This document shows positions 36,679 through 47,491 of a stretch of DNA of 64,000 nucleotides, piece after piece. The DNA is from Ischnura elegans (lineage: Eukaryota; Arthropoda; Insecta; Odonata; Coenagrionidae). The notes under the pieces are model-generated. The model was given only the letters and a program-made list of their open reading frames with translations, searched no databases and had not been told where the DNA came from. A program made the position numbers and the translations under genes. Each line of letters starts with the position of its first letter. Positions within the stretch are counted from its first letter, which is position 1. The stretch is from contig NC_060254.1 of the NCBI RefSeq assembly GCF_921293095.1, positions 55,164,069 through 55,228,068 of the forward strand, given 5' to 3'.

Positions 36679-37290
36679 CACGGCAGCAATAGGGGACTGA
36701 GCCAGTAAATCACATTAACCACACTAGTAAAGCATGTGAGGCATTTTCCAACTGAAATGAAACAATCCGACCACTTCTACCATCGACCAAAACGAAATAT
36801 CAGAGCTGACAATCAAGGGGGAATCTGTTATTAGCAATTTTTTGACGCATTCACATACACGGCAGCAATACGTAACCGAGCCAGTAAATCATATTAACCA
36901 CACAAGCATGTGAGGCAATTGTCAACTGAAATGAAACAATCCGATCGCTTCTACCATCGATCAAAACGAAAAATCAGAGCTGACAATCAAGGGGGAATCT
37001 GTTATTAGCAATTTTTTACGCATTCACATACACGGCAGCAATACGTAACTGAGCCAGTAAATACTATTAACCACACAAGTAAAGTATGTGAGGCAATTGT
37101 CAACTGAAATGAAACAATCCGATCACTTCTACCATCGATCAAAACGAAAAATCAGAGCTGACAAGCAAGATGGAATCTGTTATTAGCATTTTTTTTTGAC
37201 GCATTCACATACACGGCAGCATTCCTGAACTGAGCCAGCAAATCATGTTAACCACGCAAGTAAAGCATGTGAGGCCATTATCAACTGAAA
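36679..37290 (+). repeat. Tandem repeat, ~178-bp unit, 3.4 copies
   Basis: Units begin with cacggcagca at 36679, 36858, 37031 and 37212, giving lengths of 179, 173 and 181 bp. Shared blocks include gagccagtaaat, catgtgaggcaatt, gaaacaatccga and gctgacaatcaag. Copies are about 90 percent alike. The last is partial and stops before the sequence diverges near 37290. It resembles a minisatellite, or subterminal repeats of a transposon. Confidence 0.9.
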
Positions 37291-37819
37291 GTCAGCCGTA
37301 ATTAATGTACACTTTCATGGTAGAACTACAATGATATATATTCCAGAAGGGATCCAAAATACTATTCCACAATGGGCATAAGTTGTAAGAAAAATAGTCA
37401 ATGTTCTTTCTTATAGACGATGTTTGGCCAATCAAAGCATATCTTAGAGCAACTGCTGCTTGTGTAGCCTCTTGCCAAACCAGAAGTGGGTGGGATGTGA
37501 TTCAGCTCAGTTCACCACAGCCACAGATATGCTCAAGAAAGGTGCAGGAGTCTCACAATGCCAACGGGTGCTAGTAACATTGATCTGTAATATTGAAAAT
37601 GCAAATAAGAATGTGTACACCATGGGCATGCATATAATGAACAGCAATTTTAAGCAATGCAAAGCAGGAGTTAGTTCACTCAAGGTAATACGAGGTAGGT
37701 TGCAAAGTTGATTAGCAATGATTAAAACCATCAAGGAGGAAGAGCACGGAAAACATAACTACCAAAGATGCATAATTTACATAATTATCACAGGAATCTA
37801 TCAAGTAACAATCTGATGT

Positions 37820-37976
37820 CATAGGTGGATCCAGGGGGGGCACGTGCCCCCCCAGACCCTTAAATAATATGCAAAAGTTTTAATTGCGTTAATATTGTTG
37901 CCCATTATCATTACATTCGTTTTGTATTACGAGGTATCCTTGTGCCCCCCAGAACAAAATCCTGGATCTGCCCCTG
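37820..37976. mobile_element. hAT-like MITE, GGATCCAGG termini
   Basis: Ends cataggtggatccagg and cctggatctgcccctg form imperfect inverted repeats with C-rich subterminal tracts. Flanks tctgatgt (37812-37819) and tctgatac (37977-37984) match at 6 of 8 positions, consistent with a mutated 8-bp TSD. Non-coding, 157 bp. Confidence 0.7.
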
Positions 37977-39365
37977 TCTGATACGCTACCACTTCACAAA
38001 AGGGTATATGAGTGTTAATCACCACTTGAATGCTCAGGAAAAGTTTTATTTTCACATATGACTGAAGGGACAGCGGCACCAATAACCACCGCCACCAACA
38101 GAAAATTAAAGACTCAAAAATTTGAAAAACTCTACTTACTAATGAAAACTTACGAATAAAGGCAAAACCAATACTTTCTCAACACGTCAATGGTGAGAAA
38201 TTTCCCCTCTATTGTCCATTTTACGTAAACATGGCCCAAGTCTGTAAGAACCATAACAATGGCCTCCAATGAAAAACCAGTACCACCGACTCGCAGTTTG
38301 ATGAAAGTTGGCAATTTTCATTCTTCCACGTAGGAATGAAACAGTGTAAAATATTTCTTGCCTATGTCTACTCGTTTTTTTTCACGACATTTGAAGTCTG
38401 GGTGAAACTACAGTTTATCAATGAATGCGGTCTCCAGAGGCACTTGTACTTCCAGTGGGAAATAATTTGTCTCAGCCATACTTTTCATCAAATTCTTATG
38501 AAAATTTGCACGTCTACTGTAGAAGTCATGAGGATTCCAAATACTTATTGAAAGTTATGCTAAGTGATATTGAAAAACTCTCTAAACTGTTATGTTTCAC
38601 TAAAATTTAGAAAATTTTTCGTCAAAAACATGGTGCTATAAAACATCAATTTTTGACCTGAGGCAATATGTGAATCAAGCCAAATTATTTTTTCTAATAT
38701 CCATATACATAATCGTGGCTGCATTAATGGTCTCTAGTTGTCTCCGTATGATTTGCGGAGATAGTTAGGCCGTCTCGGGGGTGTATCCTTGGTATGAAGG
38801 TTTATGATGTAAAGAGGTTCACTACATACAGGTTTTACTGTAGCGCTATAGACTTGGTTTGATCATAATCAATTTTAAAAATCAAAAGTATAAGTCTCAA
38901 CAAAATTTCAACTTACAATCAAAGTGCAATTGATGAGGCAGCTTTAGCAGAGCAATATTTGCTTGAAGAGTGGTTTTATTAAAAATTTCACTGCTCATTT
39001 TTTCATTGAACATATTTCTTAGTTGCTACCATAACCTGCCTTGACCTCACATCTCCACGTACCTGAACAACACCAGCATAGATGGTGAATCTTTGTCCTT
39101 TGAAATGTTTCGGAGTAGCGTTTCATGAATATGCTTCATACCAAATGAAAGAAACACACCTGAAATAAAGAGAAATAGATATAAGATGGAATGACAAGAT
39201 ATTTAGAGCACCAAAACAAAGAATGCACACATACCATCAACCCTGACATCCAATAGCTTAAATGCCAAAGAGAAGGAATGGCATAATCCATTATCAATTG
39301 AAACAACTATGAGGGGCAATAGCTGATGCTTTCAAATAAGTAGTAGATGTACCACATGACTCCAC

Positions 39366-39507
39366 TTCGTGCCAAATGAAAGAGATAAACCTGAAATAAA
39401 AAGAAATAGATACTAGACGGAACTGAATGAATGACAAGATATTAGGAACACCAAAACAAAGAATCCGCACATATCATCAACCCTAACATGTCATAGCTTA
39501 AATGTAG
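39366..39507 (-). repeat. Degenerate duplicate of two exons and their intron
   Basis: Aligns with 39138-39265 on the same strand, including the intron, the TTTATTTCAG acceptor and the TCTTTCATTTGG exon start. The duplicate has lost the donor (GATATG) and acquired stops. This is a local tandem duplication within the locus. Confidence 0.7.
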
Positions 39508-40019
39508 TATCATATATTATATGATGGCATGAAAATTCTAATTTCTACACACATTACCATGGCCTTCACAGACAACACTTGCATTCACTGTGAATGAGCT
39601 GGTTCAGTGAGACATAAGTCAAAGGACATAAGCCATAAGGAGCCAAAATAGAATTCCACGATGGACTTCAGCCATAAAAAAGATGGACAATGTTCATCTT
39701 TATGGCATACAGTTAGCCAATAAGAGCACATGCTGGAAACCAATGTGATCAATGCAGTACCACACCTAACTGAACGCAGGTGGTAAGAATTTCAGTTAAC
39801 TGTAGCCTTATGTCTACATAATAAACACTGAGAAAAAGGTGAAGGCGTAGAGTATATGAAATGCATAAAAAATAAGCGTCCAAGGGAATATATGTTCAGC
39901 CTTCAGGGAGGGCAATATTTCATAACTTAATGAATTTTAATGAAATTAACACATAAGAAGGAAAAAATATCATCATCCTGAGTAGATAACACTGAAAATA
40001 CTTGTACCATGCCACTTAA

Positions 40020-40800
40020 AGTGAAAAGCATTGAAACTAATAGTTGGTATGTAAGTATAAGTAATATAATAAGAGCATTAATAGAGTGGTATACTTACAT
40101 TCACAAAAAGTAACTCTGCAAACTTCTGTATCATGAAAAAAAGCACTATGAAAACACAAGCATTCAGAGTCAGACATAATACAGGCACTCAAATTTTAAC
40201 TGTTTCCCTCTTATGGTTAAGTCTGTGAATGGAGACAAAAATGACTAACAGCTTATACCCCATTGTAGACCAGGCCTAAGTCATGATATTGATTGCTGAA
40301 ATTTGTTGGAAATGTTGGGAAAAATTCGTGAAATATTATAAAGCCAATTACCATATCATGTGCATCGCATTTCACGCACTTAAGGCAAACAAAATCAAGT
40401 AATTTCGCCCCACCCATCAACAGGCTACTGAGTATTGCCTTCATCCTCCCACGTAAAAGTAAATTTGACATTAGAAGGGAAGAAACATAATCTACAATAG
40501 ATTATATTTCTTCTATTACAATACGAAATTAATTTCTTCACCAGCTCCATTACTTCATGAACATTTACTAACATGATTTAAAAGGATATAAGAGGCAAGA
40601 AAGGAATAGGACAAATGACGCCGCATTAGTAAATCCAACGTCGACTGCATGGTACACCAGAAGAATCAGTGGGTGTAGCATAACAAATGTAGACCAGAAT
40701 TAGGACACTCCAACAGCATTAAATTCATCAAAAGTGAAAGAGTATTTTTGAAACTGCTCACTTAATTACTACACTACAGTAAACAAATACAGTAATATGA
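40020..40800. other. Likely intron or spacer of the THAP locus
   Basis: No further exon could be assigned. A 72-codon minus-strand frame (40471-40253) has no recognisable content or splice support. Confidence 0.3.
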
Positions 40801-41980
40801 TTACCTTTCACCATTGACGGCTTGAACAGACAGACCAGCACATATCTGTTACTCATTCACATCATCAATGAGACGAAAAACAGCGAGGTTAAGAATTTTG
40901 AGTTCAGGAATAGACATCTCTCTTCCATAGAATAACACCTGAAAAATCCCATAAAAATATATTGACTCAAAGCACAGCTTGCGATTGCACAGACACTACA
41001 TGTATATATTGCATTAAGCACACTTCATAGGCGGAAAACCACAAATCAGCGACAAATGAGGACTTCACCTTAACTTTTAGGAGAGCGCTGCTTTTATTTA
41101 TCACCACTGTTTTTTCGCACTGGACCCCGGCCACTTGACGATGGAACCGTCTAAAAGTTTAATGTCGGTACACCGCTCAATTGATCCCTCTGGAAAGTGG
41201 TCCTAAAAGCCAACATCTCGTTCCGATAACTCCCTGTTCACGTGGTATCACCCGCCACCATTTCTGCATTTGGGCAACATTCTGAAAAAAATTCATCCAA
41301 TAACAGCTCCGTTAAAATAACACAAGTACATAACTCCAAAGCTCACGCGCAAATTAATAGTAATCCTGCCACAATGCAAGACGACCAACGACGCCATTAG
41401 CATATTACGAATGCCAGAATCTAGACCTCGTGAGTTTCTACATGATAATTCCAAATAATGAGCAGTATTATACTATAATCACAGCTTTTTTAAAAGATAA
41501 AACCAATTTCTTTGCATTCTCCTGGTCTTTGAAAGCATATTCATAAAGGAACATTGTAATCATGCCGGCATCCACACACAGCGACCAAGACACGCCGCTA
41601 CATTGCATTTCTATCCAAAGCTTCACGGCACAATCGCTTGTTGGGCTCATGGAATTAACCTTGAGTCCGGTAATAAATAATAGTTTCAATTTTTAATAAT
41701 TTCATCAAAATCTACCAAAAATAGGTGATTTACTTACCCTTGCTTGGAAGAGGCTTTCGTTGCGTACGCCCAGCTCCTTACTACGTCTCTTTTGGCAATA
41801 GTAGCCTCCTTTCCACCCAGGGACACAGCAACGCCGGTCAGACCTCATTGCTAAAGCCGAATAAAACTGAATCTACGACTCTCACTACAAAAATTACTGC
41901 AAAAATCCGATTAAAGACGGAGCGCGTCGCCCCACTTCCATTAAGCTTAATGGGGAAAATTACACTGACACAGATATCAA

Positions 41981-42034
41981 TGCCTAGTGGCGCCGCTCTA
42001 CGGCCAATGTTGGCGATCGAATAAAATGCGCGCC
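41981..42034. repeat. Right member of the inverted pair bracketing the THAP locus
   Basis: Contains tgcctagtggcgccgc and ataaaatgcgcgcc. Its reverse complement parallels 36600-36653. It lies about 130-190 bp upstream of the THAP initiation codon, so it is in the promoter or 5' terminus. A CTCF-like CCTAGTGGCGCC core lies on the plus strand. Confidence 0.5.
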
Positions 42035-42200
42035 AAACGGCAACAGGTGAAAGGCTACCCATTGGCCCTTCTGGAGACTCCTGTAATGGAGTCCCCTTGG
42101 CGGGGTCTTTGATTGTGAAAGCGGTTATGGACGCATATATGTTTGCATATGTTTCTGTGGAAATCGACTACTGGTGGAATCGACTATCGACGGAATCCAC

Positions 42201-42208
42201 TATCGATA
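42201..42208. promoter_or_regulatory. DRE-like TATCGATA palindrome
   Basis: A perfect TATCGATA, the Drosophila DREF element, sits about 350 bp upstream of the THAP start, next to a partial copy (actatcgac). A site of this length occurs by chance every few tens of kb in such DNA, so the promoter role is weak inference. Confidence 0.25.
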
Positions 42209-43079
42209 GGTCGAAATCACGGGCGGGAGTCCAAATCTTGGCATTCAAAAAAATTTCGCGTTATGACTTGAGGAATAAATTCCACTGAAAAATATCTTTT
42301 TTGTTTCATCGCCTCAGTAGATAAAAAAGCACGATTGAAATCACATTTCGAAGAGCATTTTTCTTTATGAAAATAGGGACTTTTCATGGCAGGATTTTTT
42401 ACATCTTATAAGGCAGTTCATTGATTTTTTAAATTAATCTGCATTTCTTAATAACCCAGGCGGACGGCGTTCTTGGGTGTTCCGAACAGAAATGATAAAA
42501 AACTCTCCAGCACCGTTATCAGCCTCCTTCATTTTTGCCAGGGCTGCCTGAAGCCAACCGGGGAAAATAAATTCACTGATGAATCAGTTTAAATATATTA
42601 AATGAGACGACGTCTTTATCCAATGAAACCAGAAGGAGAATAAGAAGAGAGTAGCGGCTCGAGCCGATACCTTTACAAAGAATGAAGATACATGTACAAA
42701 CGTAATTATTTGCTTTGCCAACCTCGCTGCCGTGAATGACACCTGCCCTTTGCGAACAGGTCCCACTCCATGTTTTCAGGGAAGAGTTAGCTGGTAAGGT
42801 TTTCCAACTAAATTCCAACAGTGTTTTTCACGTGACACCATCGCGTGGACTACCATTCGTCTGGCTCCTACCCTTCCACATATTTGGCGTGAGTGGCCCT
42901 TCCTGAGGTAATTTAGATTTATTCTTGTCAGTGTAGCTCTTGGGGTCACAGGAGCACGCAAGTAACGGAAAGGTTTTAGCCCATTGGAAAGGACGCTGTG
43001 TATACTGAAGGCTACATATGGAAATAGTATACGGACAGAGTAACCTTTAAAGGGCACTAATTGTTTACTAATGGCTACA
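42209..43079. other. Unannotated stretch with part of a GTATAC repeat
   Basis: A tacatatggaaa then tagtatac segment at about 43010-43032 resembles the GTATAC block at 43333. No gene is supported. Confidence 0.3.
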
Positions 43080-43332
43080 CAGTAGCGGATACAGAAAAAA
43101 ACTCTAGAGGGGGGCGCAAAAGATATCTTGACCAACCTTTACTTTTATCCTAAAAAAATAATCAAGTCAGATGCAAAGTTTAAGAAAGTGTTATTTGAAC
43201 TGATTATACGCACATAAAATACAAAGCCATCTTATGACATAAAAAAGTTAAAATTGTAGTCCTGCAATGTTTGGTTATGCGGGCGGCCAGGAAAGGGTTG
43301 GGGGGCGCGCCTCCCATATGCATCCGCCACTG
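43080..43332. mobile_element. hAT-like MITE, CAGTAGCGGAT termini
   Basis: Ends CAGTAGCGGATaCAG and the reverse complement of ATGCATCCGCCACTG; both have G-rich or C-rich subterminal blocks. The flanks tggctaca and agattaca agree at only about 5 of 8 positions, so the TSD is weak. It lies within or beside the GTATAC-rich repeat, whose motifs occur on both sides. Non-coding. Confidence 0.6.
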
Positions 43333-43580
43333 AGATTACATATGGAAACAGTATATGAAAGGTATACATATACCTCTCAGATACTGTTTCCATATGTAGC
43401 ACATACGTATACAGTATATGAAAGGTATACAGATACCTTTCGTATACTGTATACGTATACGCTTCAGGATACTGTTTATGTATACTTAGAATCTAAAACA
43501 TGTATACAGTTTCTCAAGGAAACAGTATACACCTGGTATACTTACAGTATATGTATACCGTTACCAGTGTGCTGTCTGGG
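43333..43580 (-). repeat. GTATAC palindrome block with GTGTGCTGTCTGGG end
   Basis: Many overlapping gtatac, catatg, cagtatac and tatacgtatac palindromes, closing with gtgtgctgtctggg at 43567-43580. That is the reverse complement of cccagacagcacac, the end of the block at 34070. Probably a copy of one palindromic element family in opposite orientation. Confidence 0.6.
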
Positions 43581-44130
43581 AAGATTCACTTATAAGAAAC
43601 ATAGGTTAAATTACTTGGTGCACTAAGTAGTTTCTTCATATAAATGTGATTTTATGGGTAGGGTTGGCTGTAAAAACCTTCAGCATCAAAATGATTCGTG
43701 AAATTAAACGTTTTAATTTTGCATATAAGGTGCAATTTTAAGGTAGAATTCGTATTGCATGAATATATGTGAATGTGATTTTACTTATAATGCTCATTTC
43801 AAAACATAATTGTTCATTGTAAATGACCGTAAATTATGCTCCCTAATTTCGGTAAGACAATTTATTCCATCATTGGTAATACAGTAAATTAATGAATAGA
43901 AAAGTGTTGTTTGATAGGTGGGTCTTGATGATAGAGCTAAGGTGCACAGGTGGGTCATTCTCTCAATATCATACAAAATATGTACTTGGACTGCAATAAA
44001 AATACCAAAGCTGTTAAATCAAAACTAAATTGACATATTATATATGTACCCTTTTACTAATTTGAGTGACAAATTAGTGAAGAAAAATAATTATATTCCC
44101 CAAATTTAACATCCATAGACTATGATTCGT
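43581..44130. other. AT-rich DNA, no supported feature
   Basis: No motif, frame or repeat edge recognised before the CATGTCCGTGGAC cluster. Confidence 0.35.
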
Positions 44131-44880
44131 CATGTCTGTGGACAGTCCCACATAGGTTTTTGAATAGGTGATTATTGTAGTATCAAACTTTTCTAAATAA
44201 TTTTATATGAAATCTATCATTAAACAAGAAAAAACACTATAAACATTCCAAAATAGTCTTTTTGGGTTGTTTTTTTTTTGTCTTTTTGGGTTGTAAATTA
44301 TATTTCTTATAAAATAAAAAAAATTTGTCCCAACCTATCAAGCAATGTCCGTGGACACACAGGAAAAAGATGGTGGCAGCCCTGAACAAACAGTGTGTAG
44401 AGAAGGAGATTGTCAGCTGTAATGGGATATACTTGGTTTAGAGAATGTTTTAATGCTGGAAGAAAAATTTTAGTTCAGTTTTTGAAAGAGCCAAGATCAC
44501 CAGTCATGTCCGTGGACAAGTAAAAATTAGTAAAAATAAAATCTTGTACTAATTACAATTGAGATGTCTTCTACAGCTATAAGATGCAAGTTCAATGCAG
44601 TAAGGACAGTGTCCTAACTTACTGCCAGACCCAACTATAACTTAATTCAGAGGAAATCGTCATGTCCGTGGACATCATGTCCGTGGACGTCATGTCGGTG
44701 GACGTCATGTCGGTGGACTTGGCAGTCCATGAACATGACAGATGGTTACGGACATAATGATATACGATGACTTGTTACAGAATGTTCAATGACAAATAAA
44801 ATAGGTAAACTTTTTCTCGTGAGTAAACACAATATTCCTCTTCTGCTGTGTCCGTAGGCATGTATATCATGTCAGTAGAC
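44131..44880 (+). repeat. Cluster of CATGTCCGTGGAC motifs, four in tandem
   Basis: The 13-bp motif occurs exactly or with 1-2 changes at 44131, 44345, 44505, 44661, 44676, 44691, 44706 and 44868, with a looser match near 44846. The four at 44661-44718 have a 15-bp period. The motif contains an imperfect dyad (tgtcc-gtggaca). Spacing elsewhere is 100-200 bp. No coding frame spans it. Arrays like this can be transposase-binding subterminal repeats or binding sites of a host factor. Confidence 0.85.
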
Positions 44881-46169
44881 AGCACAAAAGTAAAAATTTA
44901 AAAAAACAGTGTAAATATTACTCACAATCTCTGCCTCTTATGTCGCAAGATTGTATGATTGATGAACTATAAGTACACAATTTTGGTTCTTGTATAAACA
45001 AAATTATTATTTTTTAATTTTGCCTCCAGGAAATGTATGTTTTTTTGGAGATTGACCCAGGTACATGCACTCTGAAATGACATCCAACAGACTGGCTGAA
45101 GGATACCTAAGGAAAAAGGTACCAATTCCTACTATACGAGGGAAAGGGGTCTTCTGTTTTAGATCTCCCCTAAACTGTCCTACCTTTTGGCAATGCATAC
45201 AACACAGTTAAGGTATGCGAAATATCATCCTTGGAAAGGATGCTGCTAAAAGAACCTTTCGTGAAATTTTTATTTAAAAATTAAAGATTTTAATTAGCAT
45301 GTGAAGCACAGTTTTCTACCATATGTACATCTTTTTTCAAATATTTGATGCTTAAGGATAGCTTGAGGTTGAACATTGCTGAAGATTGTGTGGCTTTAGT
45401 ATAATCAAGAATAAATTTATCTGGCTTTCATCATCAAAAGAGCAAATACATGAATTGCAAGTTATATTAGTATATGACAAAATGATATTTTGTAAATCAT
45501 AAGTAGCAATGATAGAATTTATTACAAAATTTAATATATATTAGGATTTTGAAGGCTACTTTTGTGACCAGTGGGTGATCGTATGAGGGTGCTAGCACCC
45601 AGTGTATACATGTCTATGGTGAAGGATAGTGAAACCATAGAAATTCTAAAATTACTGGAGAGATTTTTGGTCAATGGATCTTCCTATATTCCAACAATCG
45701 AAACATAATCATATTCTAACCCAGAAAGTGCAGTTATTTCAGAAGTTATTCACAAATGTGGGGAGATAGACTTTAAAACTCCAATCCTGGATCTAAATGT
45801 GACACCTCTGGGTAGTGTCATATGCCTTTTCAATTTAGAAAATAATGACTATGATGTGTAGCCATAGAAGAATCGCCTCGCGTACCAGGTTCTGTATTCC
45901 GATGAGGTGATCAACGGTAAACCTGTTTCTCCAGGACCTGCTCTGTTTATTTGCAAGAAGAATGTGGTTTTCTAGACACTGTTTTAGCCTTTTGCTGGCC
46001 AATTTTTCCATTAATTTGCAAAATCAGCAGGTTTTAGAATGATAATTTTTAGGTTGTGGCTTGACCTTTCCCTGCTTTTGGATCGTAATGATAATTGATT
46101 CTCACCAGTTCTGAAGGAATACTTGATCCATCCACACTTGATTAATTGTTGATAGTAAGTCAGAGAGTG
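44881..46169. other. Unannotated stretch
   Basis: Short frames only. 45560-45610 has a small GC-rich dyad (gtgctagcacc). No supported feature otherwise. Confidence 0.3.
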
Positions 46170-47365
46170 CAGGGGCGCAGCTACGAATAAAGGCAAGGGG
46201 GTTTTTAGGCGCAACTGATACTTTGGGGTGTGGGAGTGTTGCATACCTGCAAGGGTAAGTGGGAGTTGCGGGGGCCCTCTTCCAGAAAATTTTAAGATTA
46301 ATGGTTCAAAATAACTAGTTTTACCGCTTTATGAGAGATATTTGATTAATCCCAACACTATTCTATAAGTAATACTTATCCATTGATTTGGTTGTGTCTA
46401 GTGAACTACTGCTGAAAAGTATGACTTCATGGTGTTATGATAATAATTTGGTTTTAAACATTGATAAAACCCAAGCTATGGTTTTCTCTACTGTTCATAG
46501 CACTACTGATATTGACTCTACTTTGACAATTAGTAATCAGGTAAATACTGTTAATCCTTGTAAGTTCTTAGGACTTCATGTCGATTGTAACCTGAAATGG
46601 AATGTCACACTCATGATAAAAAAGCTAAATTCTGTGTTCTACGTGCTATCAATTTTAAGACATTCTGTAAGCCAAAAGATTTTGATAGCCTTATACCATG
46701 GATTATTTTATTCAAGAATTTCGTATGGTATTGTGTTGTGGGGACAGCCTACTCACCTTCACAGTGTACTGAAAATACAAAAAAAGATGGTGAGAGTCAT
46801 GTGTTGTAAAAGTTACTATGCCCATTGTCGTCCTCTATTTAAAAGTTTAAAATTATTATCCGCCCCTTGTGTTTATATTTATCATTGTGTAATACTTGTG
46901 AAACAAAATAGTTGCAGATTTGAATTGAATAGTAAAATACACATGTATGGCACAAGGCAATGTAATAACCTACATGTTAAGCCCAATAATTTGTCTATGG
47001 CATCCAATGGTCCAAGGTCTATGTGTGTGAAATTATACAATAACCTACCAGAACACATTAAAAAAGAAATGAGGATACCTGATTTTAAAACAATGGTCCA
47101 TGAATATCTGGTTGATAAATGTTTTTATCGCGTTAAAGAATACTTGGTGCCAAATTTGTAATACATACTTTCTTTTTGTAATTTATGTAAGATTTCTTGC
47201 ATATTGACTTATCCTATGCATATACCAGTAGCCACTGTGTAATGTGTCTCTTGGATGAATAAATCTTATCTTATCTTATCTTAAGTAAAATGGATTAAAC
47301 TTAAAAATTTATCTGAGCTCTGGGGCGGGGGTTTATCCCCCAAAACCCCCCTTGCTGCGCCACTG
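46170..47365 (-). mobile_element. hAT-type MITE, family H copy 4, split by a LINE
   Basis: The ends CAGGGGCGCAGC (46170) and GCTGCGCCACTG (to 47365) and body match the reverse complement of the 16041 and 51985 copies. The body is present as 46170-46375 and 47284-47365, in the right order, separated by a LINE. The 8-bp flanks (agagagtg and gtggtatc) do not match, so the TSD is lost. Confidence 0.75.
46376..47283 (+). pseudogene. 5'-truncated non-LTR retrotransposon with open RT C-terminus
   Basis: An open frame of 257 codons (46388-47161) begins in RT sequence: LVLNIDKTQAMVF, then NPCKFLGLHVDCNLKWN, RISYGIVLWGQ and, near the end, GPRSMCVKLYNNLPEHIK. These follow the catalytic YxDD of CR1/Jockey-like reverse transcriptases. 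The catalytic core is missing, so it was truncated at insertion, but the remaining frame is free of stops, which suggests a young copy. After the stop, a 3' untranslated region ends in AATAAATCTTATCTTATC-type TTATC repeats at 47264-47283, the element's tail. It lies inside the hAT MITE and is therefore younger. Confidence 0.85.
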
Positions 47366-47491
47366 GTGGTATCATCACCGGTGCATCAGGTGTTCTCAAA
47401 CTTGAAGCAGGAGCAGGCTGTTAAACATTTCCAAATAACATGGACCTGAAACACCTAATGCAGCAATGACTGTCGTTGTAGGAAGTGTCAT

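Larger units (their letters stand above)
39063..41848 (-). pseudogene. THAP-domain gene or P-type transposase, degenerate
   Basis: Exon 1 (41848-41738) encodes MRSDRRCCVPGWKGGYYCQK and on to SLFQAR, then donor GTAAGT. Exon 2 (from 41281, after a TTTCAG acceptor) continues in phase with NVAQMQKWWRVIPREQGVIG and, after a frameshift, DHFPEGSIERCTDIKLLDGS. Together this is a THAP zinc finger (C-x-C, then W, then C-x2-H with a following basic region). The second zinc cysteine is Trp, and a frameshift with stops disrupts the C-x2-H end, so it is dead. Exon 3 (40938-40805) reads VLFYGREMSIPELKILNLAV with one in-frame TAA. Exons at 39308-39235 and 39159-39063 join in phase across a 75-bp intron: LAFKLLDVRVDG then VFLSFGMKHIHETLLRNISK. 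The later exons are unrecognised. THAP domains occur in host DNA-binding proteins and in P-element transposases; I cannot tell which this was. I call it one locus because the strand, order and splice sites agree; exons 3-5 may be a separate gene. Confidence 0.6.

Noticed and set aside
41468..41689. 73-codon minus-strand frame
   Set aside because: Lies in the intron between THAP exons 1 and 2 with no splice or domain support.
42201..42208. Functional DREF promoter site
   Set aside because: An 8-bp match alone is too likely by chance; kept only as a low-confidence feature.
34070..43580. A single 9.5-kb element with CCCAGACAGCACAC ends
   Set aside because: The interior holds unrelated features and no continuous element; the two blocks are better seen as separate copies, though a search could overturn this.
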